Virus record (IMG/VR): IMGVR_UViG_3300000116_000260
Location: 1-22,684 of that record
DNA length: 22,684 nucleotides
Source of the DNA: a virus
Strand: one strand, 5' to 3'
The notes under the pieces were generated by a model. It saw only the letters and a program-made list of their open reading frames with translations. It was not told where the DNA came from and ran no database searches. Positions within the stretch are counted from its first letter, which is position 1. Each line of letters opens with the position of its first letter. The position numbers and the translations under genes were made by a program. This document shows positions 1 to 8,556 of this stretch, piece by piece.

Positions 1-3000
1 TTGCTATGTTTGCATCAGCTGGTCTAGCTGTTAAAACAAAAACATCTCTATTTCCTTTAGAATCATTAATTTTTTTAGCAACATCAGCTAAAGGCCCTTT
101 ACTTCCATTAACTACTTTACTAAATTCTGAATAATCAAACTCTGCTCCAGCGTCTTGTAATTTTTTAAATTGTTCAGCAAACTGTGTTGCATCTAAAACT
201 CCATTAGTTCCATCTGGAAGAGAATAAAGTACGTTAGATTTAGTTTTAGCAAGCGTGTCATCAAAATCAAAGATTCTAGCTTTTTTAATTGGTTTTAACG
301 CTGTTATTGGTTCTACAACGGGCTGTCCAGCTTCGTCTATGTTATACATTTTAGCAAGGCTTTCTCCATTTAAACCAATAATAGTTTTAGGATCAATTCC
401 ACCTTTAAGCAATACTTCTGGTGAAAAATATCTTGAAAGCCATGAGTCTGTATAAACATTCCAATTTTCACCCATGCTATTACTTCTATTAGCGGCTTTT
501 AAAACACCATCTAATGATTTATCTAAAGCTATAACTTTATAATTTCTTTTTACAGCTGGATACACAATTCCCCAAGGAACTTTATTTATAGCTGAGTTGA
601 GTAAAAACAATCTAGCATTATTAGCTTGCATTGCGTGTTCCCATTCTATACCTCTAGTTCCTTTTTTACTTGGCAATAAAAAGTCTGAATATCCAACAAC
701 TTCTGCACCTTGTCTAAACCATAAATTAGAACCACCATTACTAGTGTTGGTTAGCATCATAACCAAATCAACCATACTAGGATCATTATATACTAAATCA
801 TACAATGGAACCATTGTTTGTTCAAACATAGCTAAATTAGCTTTGTTATTTTTTAATATAGTTCCATTTTTATCAGATTCTTTAATTTTTGCAATCGTAT
901 TTCCTATTTTACCAAAAGAATATTTACTTTTTGTCCAGTTTTTAGCACTTCCTACTAAATAAGTTAAATTTCCTGCTTTTTTAACACGACTAATCATTTT
1001 GTTCATGTCTGCTGTAAAATCATTTTTAACTTTCATTCTAGCTTTATCAGCTGCTATCATTTTAGTTTTATCAACTGGTAGTTTAGTTAAGTTGTATTGA
1101 TCTTTAGCTTTTTGATAAGCTCTGTCTTGTACTGGAAAAAATCTAGTACTACTATTAATCATTATTTCTCCTGTTGAAAAAGCGTCTATAGGTACATTGC
1201 CTTCTGTAATCGCAAATTCCATAGATTTAATTGCTTTTGCTCTTCCAGTTTTTTCACTTAAATTAAAACCTATATTTGTTGTAGCACCTAATTCTTTCCA
1301 AACATTCAACGCCGGCATACCACTACCATCTTTAAATCCAGGTATATTTGCTAAAGTTTGAAGACCTATTTTAGGTGATTTCAAAGCAGAACGACTAGCA
1401 AAACTAATATTGTTTTCTTTGTTAAACAACTGAGCTGTTGCTGGATCTTTTTTTGCAAAATCAATTAAAGCTTCATTAGAAATTTGCTTAGCTACCGCAT
1501 TTACTAATGATTTTTTTCTATCAGCTTTTACACTTCTAGGTTGTGAAGGTAAAATATCTTTACCCTCATAATAATCAATAAATTCTTGCTTAGTTGGCAT
1601 GTTATCAAAGCTCCAACTAGAAGATATTCCAGAACCCATTTGAAAATCAATGTTGTTTAACGCAGCATTGACTAAAGAATCATAGTTTTTATCTAAATAT
1701 TTAGATAAATCATTAGATGTTTTTGTATTTTTACCTAATTCTTTACTTATTTCATCTTTTAACTGTTTGCTAAATAAATTACCAAGTGATTTTCTTAATA
1801 TATTTATTTTTCTTTTATCTGAAAGTTTTGGATCTTTTAATTTATTTTTAACAGCATCAGATATGGTAATATTATTTAAAAATCCTTCTACTAATTTTTC
1901 GCTCTTTTTATCAAGTTTTTCTAAATTTAAAGCTTTTACAATAGGTTTGTTTAAATTAATATCACTATTAACTTGTTGATCACTAGACACAGCTTGCGCT
2001 TCATTGCTAGTTAAATCTTCTGTAAATTGATTGTCTTTACCAGTAGCTTTATCTATTATTCTATTAGCTCTTAAGTTTAATCTATTACTAAGATACTTAT
2101 CTAAAGTTTGAGCAGTAGGATCAAATTTTTCTTTTGAACCTTCTTTACCAGCGATCATTTCGTAAGAAGCAGACCTTAAGTCATTTATAAAATTTGCTCT
2201 TGAATATTCGTCCAATAAATCTTTAGGAGTAGGATCATAAAGTCTTTTAGTTATGCTTTCAAATATTGGTGCAGCAATTTTATTTATACCTAATTGAAAC
2301 CTGTTTTTCCCTAATTCTGTTTGAATTAAATTACCATCTTCATCTAAAGATTTTTCGTATAATTCTTGTAACTTATTGTATTCTATCTCGTTATCAGTTT
2401 GTTCAACAAGATTTTTTATTTGATCATCAAAACCTTTTTTAGCTATTTTATATTGAGAATCATATTCAGTCTGAGTTATTTCTTTATTGTCTAAAGAATT
2501 TTTAAGTTCTTTTGATTTATTAACAAAAGATTTATTTATTTCAGATCTAGAAGGTGCTTCAAATCCTTTTACATTTTCAGTAGCAGATTGAACAAGATCA
2601 CTTTGAGCTTTTATGTCTAAAACTTTAAATCTACCTTTATTAATATTTTTGCTGTAGTTTTTTAAAAAATTAAATACTTCTTCACCGGTATTTAATTGAA
2701 CAGAACCAAATCCATAACCTTGTAAATATCCTTCTATACTATTTCCTAAGTTTTTTATAAGATTAGGACTTCCGTTTTTGATTTCAATTTTTTCTTTAGC
2801 AGCTATATCAGTAAAAATATTTAACCATTCTTCAGAAGAACCTTTTGGTAATTCTCCATTTTCATCAACATCATATCTACTATTTATTCTGTTTTCAATT
2901 CTATCATAAATATCAGAGTTTTCTTCTTTTAAATAAGTTTTAAACGAATCTACTAAAGGTTTCATTCCTTTTTCGTCTCTATTAAAATTCATAGTAACAA

Positions 3001-6000
3001 AGTCATGAAATAATTCATGACCCAATGCGTTTAATTGACCTGTTAAAGCTGATCTTGTTTTGTTAACATAAATGTCAACTGTTTTTGTTTCAGTATTATA
3101 TATATATTCAGCATCAGATTCACCCCAGTTTTCTTTATTTAGACCTTCGCCTATCTCCTGCATTTCCTCTACAGTATCTATGTAAGCAACATTTCTAGTG
3201 TAAGAATCGCCATCAGGCCCAATTTTTTTACCTTTTTCGTAATCAACGTATTTTTTTTGTTTTTTATTTAAAGTTTCTAAAGCGCTTAAAGCATCTATAG
3301 TAGCAAATTCTTTAGATACTACATCTTCTATTCCTTTGTCATAAAAATCAGGTGAAACTAATTGTCTATTTGATTCAGCTACTTCTTTTCTTTCTTCATT
3401 AGCTCTTTCTTTTTGATTTTCAGTATATTTATCATTTTCACTATTAACAATTGCATTTAAATCATTTTTTATGTCTTCATTTTTGGCATAAGTTAATAAT
3501 TCTCCCTTAGAAAGACTGTCAAACTGAGCCGTAAGCTCTTCTAGTTTGTATTTTTTTTGTAATTTTAATTGTTCAATATTTGATTCAACTCTTTCTCTTT
3601 TTACTTTAGAAGAATTTTCATCTAAACTTCCTTGTTCTTCTACTATTTGTTCTTCAATTTTACGCATTTCACCCTTCCACTGTAAAGGTGCTAAAGCTTG
3701 AAAAGCAAGAGATTTTTGTTCTGAAATTTGTGATCCAACAGATACAGCAGTTGCTCCTTTACCTAATATAAAACCAACTAAACCAGCATTTATAGAATTA
3801 TGCAATACAGCATCAAATTCTTTTTCATCATCATAAACTAGCCAATCAGTACCTTCTTGGCCAACGTTTGTCAATAATTCTGTTCCTCCTTCACCAAAAC
3901 CAGCAAGAGTACTTTTTACTCCTAAATTAATAATAGGGTTCATCATTTCTCTTACTTGCTGAGCAGATTTACCAGCTGTTTTCATACTATTGATAAGCCT
4001 AAAGCTTTTGGCTCCTAAGTATTCCATGCCAGTTTCAAAAGTCCCTTTTAGTAAATTAGCTGAATAGATTTTTTCTAAAGTTTCTTTTGGTCTTCTAACT
4101 AAGTCATCTTCTAATCCAGAACCAGCAGTAGACATACCTAACATTAAACTTCCAGCAACAGGAAAAGCAATTGAAAGCGCTAAAGATGGTCCAGAACCAA
4201 TAGCTTCATTAACAAGAACTTCAGCAGCCTTTTTATAATCACCGCTAAGAGCTAAATCATATCCATCTTGAGGTATACCATCTTTATCATAATATTTAGG
4301 CTTCAAAGTTGCTAAAGCATCTGCAGCTTTATAAACTTCAGATAAATCAACATTGTTTTCTCTAGCTATATTTTCAAAGTTTTCTGACAAAGAAAGACCA
4401 TTTGGCAAGCTACCCATGAAACCAGTTGTTTTCATTATAGCAGCTAATGGTGCATATCCAAATTTCTCAGCAAAATCTACTAAACCAGCGCCTTGAGTGA
4501 AAACAAAACTACTCACTGAAGCAACTGCAGGTAAAACTTCTTTAGGTATGTTTGTTGTTCTTGAAAGAGCTTCTATGTTGATTTCTCTAACTTTTGCTTC
4601 TTTTTCAGAATTAACAATATTTACACCTCTTTCTAAAGCAGTTTTGTATTTATTTATACCTTCTAAATATTCAGTATCTTGGCTAGCAAAGTTTTGAAAT
4701 TGTTCTTGGTTAAAAACAGTCATTGCATCGTTATAACCAGCTATAGTTGGGTTATTCTGTATGCTTTTTTCTGCTAACTGCTGTATGTATAAATTTATTT
4801 TATCGTCAGCTTCTTTTTTTCTATCCTCCCATTGAATACCTTTGGTTGGAACAGTTGCTACCATTGCTCCGTCAGAATTAACATAACCTATTTTAACGTC
4901 TCTGTAGGCTTTGTCAGCAAATTTATTTATTCTATCTTTTTCTTCAGATTGAACAGTTTTGTAGACATCTTGATATGCTTGTTTGATGTTAAATTTTTCT
5001 TGTAATTCTTTTCTTTTTACATTTAAAATTTCTTGAACTTCAGGATTCTGCTGATATCTTTCTTTAACTTTTTTTCCACCTTCATCTTCATCAACAAGAT
5101 TTTGATATGTTTGTTGAACGGTTTCATTGTTTTTAGCACCTGATCTAAGCCTATCAACAACCATTTCGTTAAACATTTCGTTTTGTTTAACTTCTTCACG
5201 TTCTTGTTTAGCTTCAGGAGAATTGTATTCTGCTGATTCATTGTATTTTTTTACAGATTCAGGAATTTTACTATCAAATTCTTCTTGCGCTTCTTCAAGA
5301 TCAAGATCAACTTTTTTATTTAACTCTGCAGCTTGTTGTTTGTTAAAAGGCCACTCACCAGTTTTTAAATAAACTTCACGAGCTTCTAATATACCAGTAG
5401 GATCAACATAGGTTCCACTAGCTTGTTCAGCTTTTTTATTTGCTTCAACTATCTTAGGATCTTTTCCAGTAGGGTCAAAAAGTTTTGCTTTTTCAAGAAG
5501 ACCAGCTATAGTTTCTTTAAGCCTTTTATTAAATATAGTGCTTTTGTTTTCAGCTTTAAAGTTTTGCTGTTGTTGTCTATAGTCTACGGACGTAGCTACA
5601 AAATTATTAATATCTTCCTCTGTTGGCTTGTAATTACGAGCCTTATCATTAACGCGTCCTAGCGTAGTATTTTCAATGTTATATTCGTAAGCTTGTTCTT
5701 TAGCTACTTTTTTTACTTCAGGATCAACCTTATCAGCTACTATCTCTACGTTTTCTAATTGCTCTGTTTTTATGTTAACTATTTCAACACAATTACCAAG
5801 TGTGTCTTTTTCAAAACCTTCTGGACATTTTTTACGTCTTTCTAGTATTTCTTCTCTTGTATTGCTTATTACACCAGAAGAATCACCTACAGGAGCTTGT
5901 GCTGACATTTTTTCAGCGTATTGTTGATCAAAATTATTTCTTTTTTTAGTTTCAGCATCTTCACTAAAACCCTTAATCATAGCATCTTGAGCTAAGTTTA

Positions 6001-6271
6001 ATTCTTTATCTTCATTACATTTACCAAACTCATCTGGATCTGATCCATCAGGGCATATTGCAACTGCTTTTAATGGGCTTTTGTTATTGTTATAGCCGCA
6101 TTCATGACACATATATAGATCATCTCCTCCATCAGCTACTTTCCAACTATGATTACATTTTTTGCAGTTTATTTTACTGCTATCTTTTTTATGATACTTT
6201 ATAACTTTTGCAATGTTAGATTCTGGCTCATTTGCCGCTATCATTTTATTTACAATTGTTTCTAAACTCAT
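1..6271 (-). CDS. giant multidomain internal virion (polyvalent-type) protein, C-terminus beyond window
   Basis: The frame opens at ATG 6271-6269 and stays open to the left edge, giving 2090 visible residues. The ATG directly follows the TAA of the previous gene. Seen in order: a zinc ribbon with CxxC pairs at residues 36-39 and 55-58; a CPDG/CPEG...GxC motif near residues 73-85 and again near 147; long charged helical stretches; hydrophobic Gly/Ala-rich segments near residues 690-720 and 825-850; an HExxH site, LGHELFHDF, with histidines 1085 and 1089; more helical sequence; then a HAD motif I, IFDFDDTLAKT, near residue 2002 and a downstream VLTARP resembling motif II. Known: phage giant internal or 'polyvalent' proteins carry enzyme domains into the host during DNA ejection. 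Inferred: this is such a cargo protein, given its size, its domains and its place at the end of the virion module. Which enzymatic activities are real is unknown. Boundaries between domains are estimates. Confidence 0.85.
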   Translation of the reverse strand, partial: MSLETIVNKMIAANEPESNIAKVIKYHKKDSSKINCKKCNHSWKVADGGDDLYMCHECGYNNNKSPLKAVAICPDGSDPDEFGKCNEDKELNLAQDAMIKGFSEDAETKKRNNFDQQYAEKMSAQAPVGDSSGVISNTREEILERRKKCPEGFEKDTLGNCVEIVNIKTEQLENVEIVADKVDPEVKKVAKEQAYEYNIENTTLGRVNDKARNYKPTEEDINNFVATSVDYRQQQQNFKAENKSTIFNKRLKETIAGLLEKAKLFDPTGKDPKIVEANKKAEQASGTYVDPTGILEAREVYLKTGEWPFNKQQAAELNKKVDLDLEEAQEEFDSKIPESVKKYNESAEYNSPEAKQEREEVKQNEMFNEMVVDRLRSGAKNNETVQQTYQNLVDEDEGGKKVKERYQQNPEVQEILNVKRKELQEKFNIKQAYQDVYKTVQSEEKDRINKFADKAYRDVKIGYVNSDGAMVATVPTKGIQWEDRKKEADDKINLYIQQLAEKSIQNNPTIAGYNDAMTVFNQEQFQNFASQDTEYLEGINKYKTALERGVNIVNSEKEAKVREINIEALSRTTNIPKEVLPAVASVSSFVFTQGAGLVDFAEKFGYAPLAAIMKTTGFMGSLPNGLSLSENFENIARENNVDLSEVYKAADALATLKPKYYDKDGIPQDGYDLALSGDYKKAAEVLVNEAIGSGPSLALSIAFPVAGSLMLGMSTAGSGLEDDLVRRPKETLEKIYSANLLKGTFETGMEYLGAKSFRLINSMKTAGKSAQQVREMMNPIINLGVKSTLAGFGEGGTELLTNVGQEGTDWLVYDDEKEFDAVLHNSINAGLVGFILGKGATAVSVGSQISEQKSLAFQALAPLQWKGEMRKIEEQIVEEQGSLDENSSKVKRERVESNIEQLKLQKKYKLEELTAQFDSLSKGELLTYAKNEDIKNDLNAIVNSENDKYTENQKERANEERKEVAESNRQLVSPDFYDKGIEDVVSKEFATIDALSALETLNKKQKKYVDYEKGKKIGPDGDSYTRNVAYIDTVEEMQEIGEGLNKENWGESDAEYIYNTETKTVDIYVNKTRSALTGQLNALGHELFHDFVTMNFNRDEKGMKPLVDSFKTYLKEENSDIYDRIENRINSRYDVDENGELPKGSSEEWLNIFTDIAAKEKIEIKNGSPNLIKNLGNSIEGYLQGYGFGSVQLNTGEEVFNFLKNYSKNINKGRFKVLDIKAQSDLVQSATENVKGFEAPSRSEINKSFVNKSKELKNSLDNKEITQTEYDSQYKIAKKGFDDQIKNLVEQTDNEIEYNKLQELYEKSLDEDGNLIQTELGKNRFQLGINKIAAPIFESITKRLYDPTPKDLLDEYSRANFINDLRSASYEMIAGKEGSKEKFDPTAQTLDKYLSNRLNLRANRIIDKATGKDNQFTEDLTSNEAQAVSSDQQVNSDINLNKPIVKALNLEKLDKKSEKLVEGFLNNITISDAVKNKLKDPKLSDKRKINILRKSLGNLFSKQLKDEISKELGKNTKTSNDLSKYLDKNYDSLVNAALNNIDFQMGSGISSSWSFDNMPTKQEFIDYYEGKDILPSQPRSVKADRKKSLVNAVAKQISNEALIDFAKKDPATAQLFNKENNISFASRSALKSPKIGLQTLANIPGFKDGSGMPALNVWKELGATTNIGFNLSEKTGRAKAIKSMEFAITEGNVPIDAFSTGEIMINSSTRFFPVQDRAYQKAKDQYNLTKLPVDKTKMIAADKARMKVKNDFTADMNKMISRVKKAGNLTYLVGSAKNWTKSKYSFGKIGNTIAKIKESDKNGTILKNNKANLAMFEQTMVPLYDLVYNDPSMVDLVMMLTNTSNGGSNLWFRQGAEVVGYSDFLLPSKKGTRGIEWEHAMQANNARLFLLNSAINKVPWGIVYPAVKRNYKVIALDKSLDGVLKAANRSNSMGENWNVYTDSWLSRYFSPEVLLKGGIDPKTIIGLNGESLAKMYNIDEAGQPVVEPITALKPIKKARIFDFDDTLAKTKSNVLYSLPDGTNGVLDATQFAEQFKKLQDAGAEFDYSEFSKVVNGSKGPLADVAKKINDSKGNRDVFVLTARPADANIA

Positions 6272-7465
6272 TTAAGAATATTTTTTTATTAAATCTTTAG
6301 CAGAAGATGATTTCATTTTAATTGGTGTTTCTTCAACAGTTTCTTCAACTGTATCTTGAACTTCCACTTGTGGTTCGTACATGTTAGCTGCAGCATTAGG
6401 AATGGTTGCATCCTCTGTTACTGTTTCAGCAATAGTACCTTGTGGCGTTTGCAGATCTTCAGTTTGTTGTGCTTGAACTTCTTCTTGAGCTGGAAGCATA
6501 ACTTGTTTTTGTGCAGCTATGTTTGCAGCAGAAGTAGCCGCTGCATTGGCTATAGTATCTGGATGAGGTCTTACTTGACGTGTGTATTTGTTACCCATGT
6601 AACCGTTTAAATTTTTAAATGCAGCTGCTTGAGCACCATCTTCAAATTCTAAACCATCTTCATCAACAAAGTTCACATCTTCAGCTAAAGCTTTTATTTC
6701 ATCATTAGGTATGTTTAAATGATCTCCTAAGAAAGATCTAACACCTTCGGGGCCAACTTCATTTAAAGCATCTAACGTAAACCCTAAAACTTCTTTGTCA
6801 TGCTCAGCATAATCACCTGAATCATAAACTAATTGTCCGTTTTCGTTAGTCCTAGCTCTAGGCATACCATTTTCATCTAAACCTAAGTTTTTAACAAATG
6901 GATCAACTAAAGTATTTATAGGTTTCATTTTTCTAAAAGGTTTTGGAATATTAACAAAATCATATATGTTAATATCAAAATTTCCTTGCATAGGATGTTT
7001 ACCTACTCCTTCCATTTTAACTCTACCTTCATCGTCTAAAGCTAATTCAACTTCACCTCTATCTATAGCTTGTAAAACAGCTTCTTCATGCTGATCCATA
7101 CCATAGGATAATGTACCATTTTTAAGCATTTCATTATACATAGCTAAATTAGATTCTACTGTTTTTGTAAAATTACCTAAATTGCCAACCATTTGTTCAA
7201 CCATAGCCATTTTAGCTGCAAAATCAGCATTACTAATCTCACCTTTACCTTTCTTATTAACCAAGTCATTTGCTTGGCCAACTATGTTTCTAGCAACAGC
7301 CTGACTTTGAACTTTAAAAACACCTTGAGGTGTAGGATTTTCTTGATTTAATCTATCTTCGGCTGATTTTCTAAATTTTCTATCATACTCAACATTCCTA
7401 GCTGCTCTTATGATTTGCTGCTCAGGGCTTGTTTTCTTACGTGCCTCGTTTGGATTGTATTCCAT
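6272..7465 (-). CDS. putative internal virion / ejection-associated protein (397 aa)
   Basis: Complete ORF from ATG 7465; its TAA abuts the ATG of the giant protein with no gap, so the two are probably translationally coupled. The first 60 residues are charged and helical, then a mixed helical region. Around residues 140-260 there are acidic turns such as LDENGMP and VDEDGLEFEDGAQAAAF. The C-terminal 100 residues are low-complexity (Ala, Gln, Glu, Thr), probably disordered, ending in the basic tail KDLIKKYS. I recognise no catalytic motif and no signal peptide or membrane segment. Position between an Ala/Gln-rich ejection-type protein and the giant cargo protein suggests a virion component that is packaged or ejected with DNA, comparable in place to the internal proteins of podoviruses or the cargo proteins of crAss-like phages. 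This role is inferred from context only. Confidence 0.8.
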   Translation of the reverse strand: MEYNPNEARKKTSPEQQIIRAARNVEYDRKFRKSAEDRLNQENPTPQGVFKVQSQAVARNIVGQANDLVNKKGKGEISNADFAAKMAMVEQMVGNLGNFTKTVESNLAMYNEMLKNGTLSYGMDQHEEAVLQAIDRGEVELALDDEGRVKMEGVGKHPMQGNFDINIYDFVNIPKPFRKMKPINTLVDPFVKNLGLDENGMPRARTNENGQLVYDSGDYAEHDKEVLGFTLDALNEVGPEGVRSFLGDHLNIPNDEIKALAEDVNFVDEDGLEFEDGAQAAAFKNLNGYMGNKYTRQVRPHPDTIANAAATSAANIAAQKQVMLPAQEEVQAQQTEDLQTPQGTIAETVTEDATIPNAAANMYEPQVEVQDTVEETVEETPIKMKSSSAKDLIKKYS

Positions 7466-7518
7466 GTTAATTAATTATTAATTTAAATTCAACCATTTTT
7501 TTATAAAACATTATCATA

Positions 7519-8556
7519 TTAGCTTCCAGCTGCTTGTAATTGAGCCAAAGCATCATTAGATGCGTTTTGGTTATTCAATTGTTCTGCTGATAAATTCATT
7601 AAATCCATTTGTTTACCATATTGAGCTTGATCAACACCTGTAAGACCTGCAGCTTGACTTAAATCAAATTGTGTTTGACCTTGCGCATTTTGAGCTAAAG
7701 CATTGTTAGTTGCAGCTGCATTTGCTGCGTTAGCATTTTGTAATGCACCAAACTCAGCCATTCTTTCTGCGTTAGATTGAGAGCGGTTAAATTGATTAAG
7801 CTGATTTTCTGCTGTAAACATTGAAGCATTTCTTTGATTAGTTTGACCTGCATTAAATTGGCTTGCTTGATTTCTTGCTTGTGCTCCAAACTGTGCTGCG
7901 GTATTTTGTGCACCAACGTTAAATTGGCTTTGTCCTAAGTCAAATTGAGAAGCTAAATTTCCTTGAGCAAGCATGTCTCTTTGTAGTGACTGTTCACCTT
8001 GAGCTCTAAGTTGTTCGTTAGCCTTAACTTGCTTATCTATATCAGCAGATATACCTTGTTTAGATTTTGCAGCTGCTGCAGCTAAAGCAGTTGCTCCACC
8101 AGCACCAGTACCTGCTTGAGCAGCTAAGTCTTGAGATGCTGCTAATGATTGATCAGCTTCTTGAGCCGCCATTTCAGCGCCTGCTGTTGATACTTGCAAG
8201 TTATTAAAAACGTTACTTAATCCAGTTGCAGCGCCTCTTTGAAGGTTACCAACGTTTGTTTGTGCAAGTTTATCAAAATAACCTTCTGCTGAAGCACGTT
8301 CGTTAGCTGCATAATCTGCTAACTCAACATCTGGAAGTGCAGGATCAAATTTTTCACCACCGCGTCTTTCAAGATTGGCAATTTTATTTTCAGTAAAACT
8401 AAGATCAGAATAAAAATCACCAACTTCTTGATTTCTTACATTAGCTAAATCTGTGTCATATTGATTTTTAGCATCGAATACAGCTCTATTTGATTCATTA
8501 CGATCATTAGCTGCGATTCTAGCTATATTTTGTCTTTCTTTTTTTCTTCCTCCCAT
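7519..8556 (-). CDS. Ala/Gln/Asn-rich putative DNA ejection (internal virion) protein
   Basis: Complete ORF of 345 residues from ATG 8556, whose first base overlaps the stop of the upstream gene (TAATG). The N-terminus (MGGRKKERQ) is basic. The middle is Ala-rich and helical, with an Ala run near residues 155-163, and residues about 200-270 contain degenerate repeats built on QF(D/N)xGQ and AxQF units. There is almost no Cys, Pro or Trp, and the composition (Ala, Gln, Asn) is that of long helical phage ejection proteins such as T7 gp14 or P22 ejection proteins. That comparison rests on composition and gene order, not on a recognised family signature. The 52-base gap before the next gene is AT-rich and holds no other gene I can support. 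Confidence 0.75.
   Translation of the reverse strand: MGGRKKERQNIARIAANDRNESNRAVFDAKNQYDTDLANVRNQEVGDFYSDLSFTENKIANLERRGGEKFDPALPDVELADYAANERASAEGYFDKLAQTNVGNLQRGAATGLSNVFNNLQVSTAGAEMAAQEADQSLAASQDLAAQAGTGAGGATALAAAAAKSKQGISADIDKQVKANEQLRAQGEQSLQRDMLAQGNLASQFDLGQSQFNVGAQNTAAQFGAQARNQASQFNAGQTNQRNASMFTAENQLNQFNRSQSNAERMAEFGALQNANAANAAATNNALAQNAQGQTQFDLSQAAGLTGVDQAQYGKQMDLMNLSAEQLNNQNASNDALAQLQAAGS
7750..7953 (-). repeat. degenerate QF(D/N)xGQ-type repeats inside the ejection-type protein
   Basis: At about residues 201-269 of the 345-residue protein the sequence cycles through ASQFDLGQ, SQFNVGAQ, AAQFGAQ, ASQFNAGQ and LNQFNRSQ, with Phe recurring every 8 to 13 residues among Gln, Asn and Ala. 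The units are degenerate at DNA level, so they are old or under protein-level selection rather than a fresh tandem duplication. A helical or coiled rod with regularly spaced Phe is a reasonable guess. Boundaries are approximate. Confidence 0.5.

Noticed and set aside
5023-5241. A 72-codon minus-strand ORF and the many plus-strand ORFs of 60-120 codons
   Set aside because: They lie entirely in other frames of long convincing genes, have the Lys/Asn or Ser/Phe/Leu bias expected of shadows, and match no family pattern, in contrast to the small gene at 18430-18558.
7467-7496. A nine-codon ORF (MVEFKLIIN) ending one base before the ATG of the 397-residue gene
   Set aside because: Too short and too AT-rich to separate from chance; only suggestive of translational coupling.
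7695-7916. A 73-codon minus-strand ORF nested in the Ala/Gln-rich ejection-type gene
   Set aside because: Composition (Gln, Leu, Met, Lys) is what a frame shift of a Gln/Ala/Asn repeat gives; no recognisable pattern.
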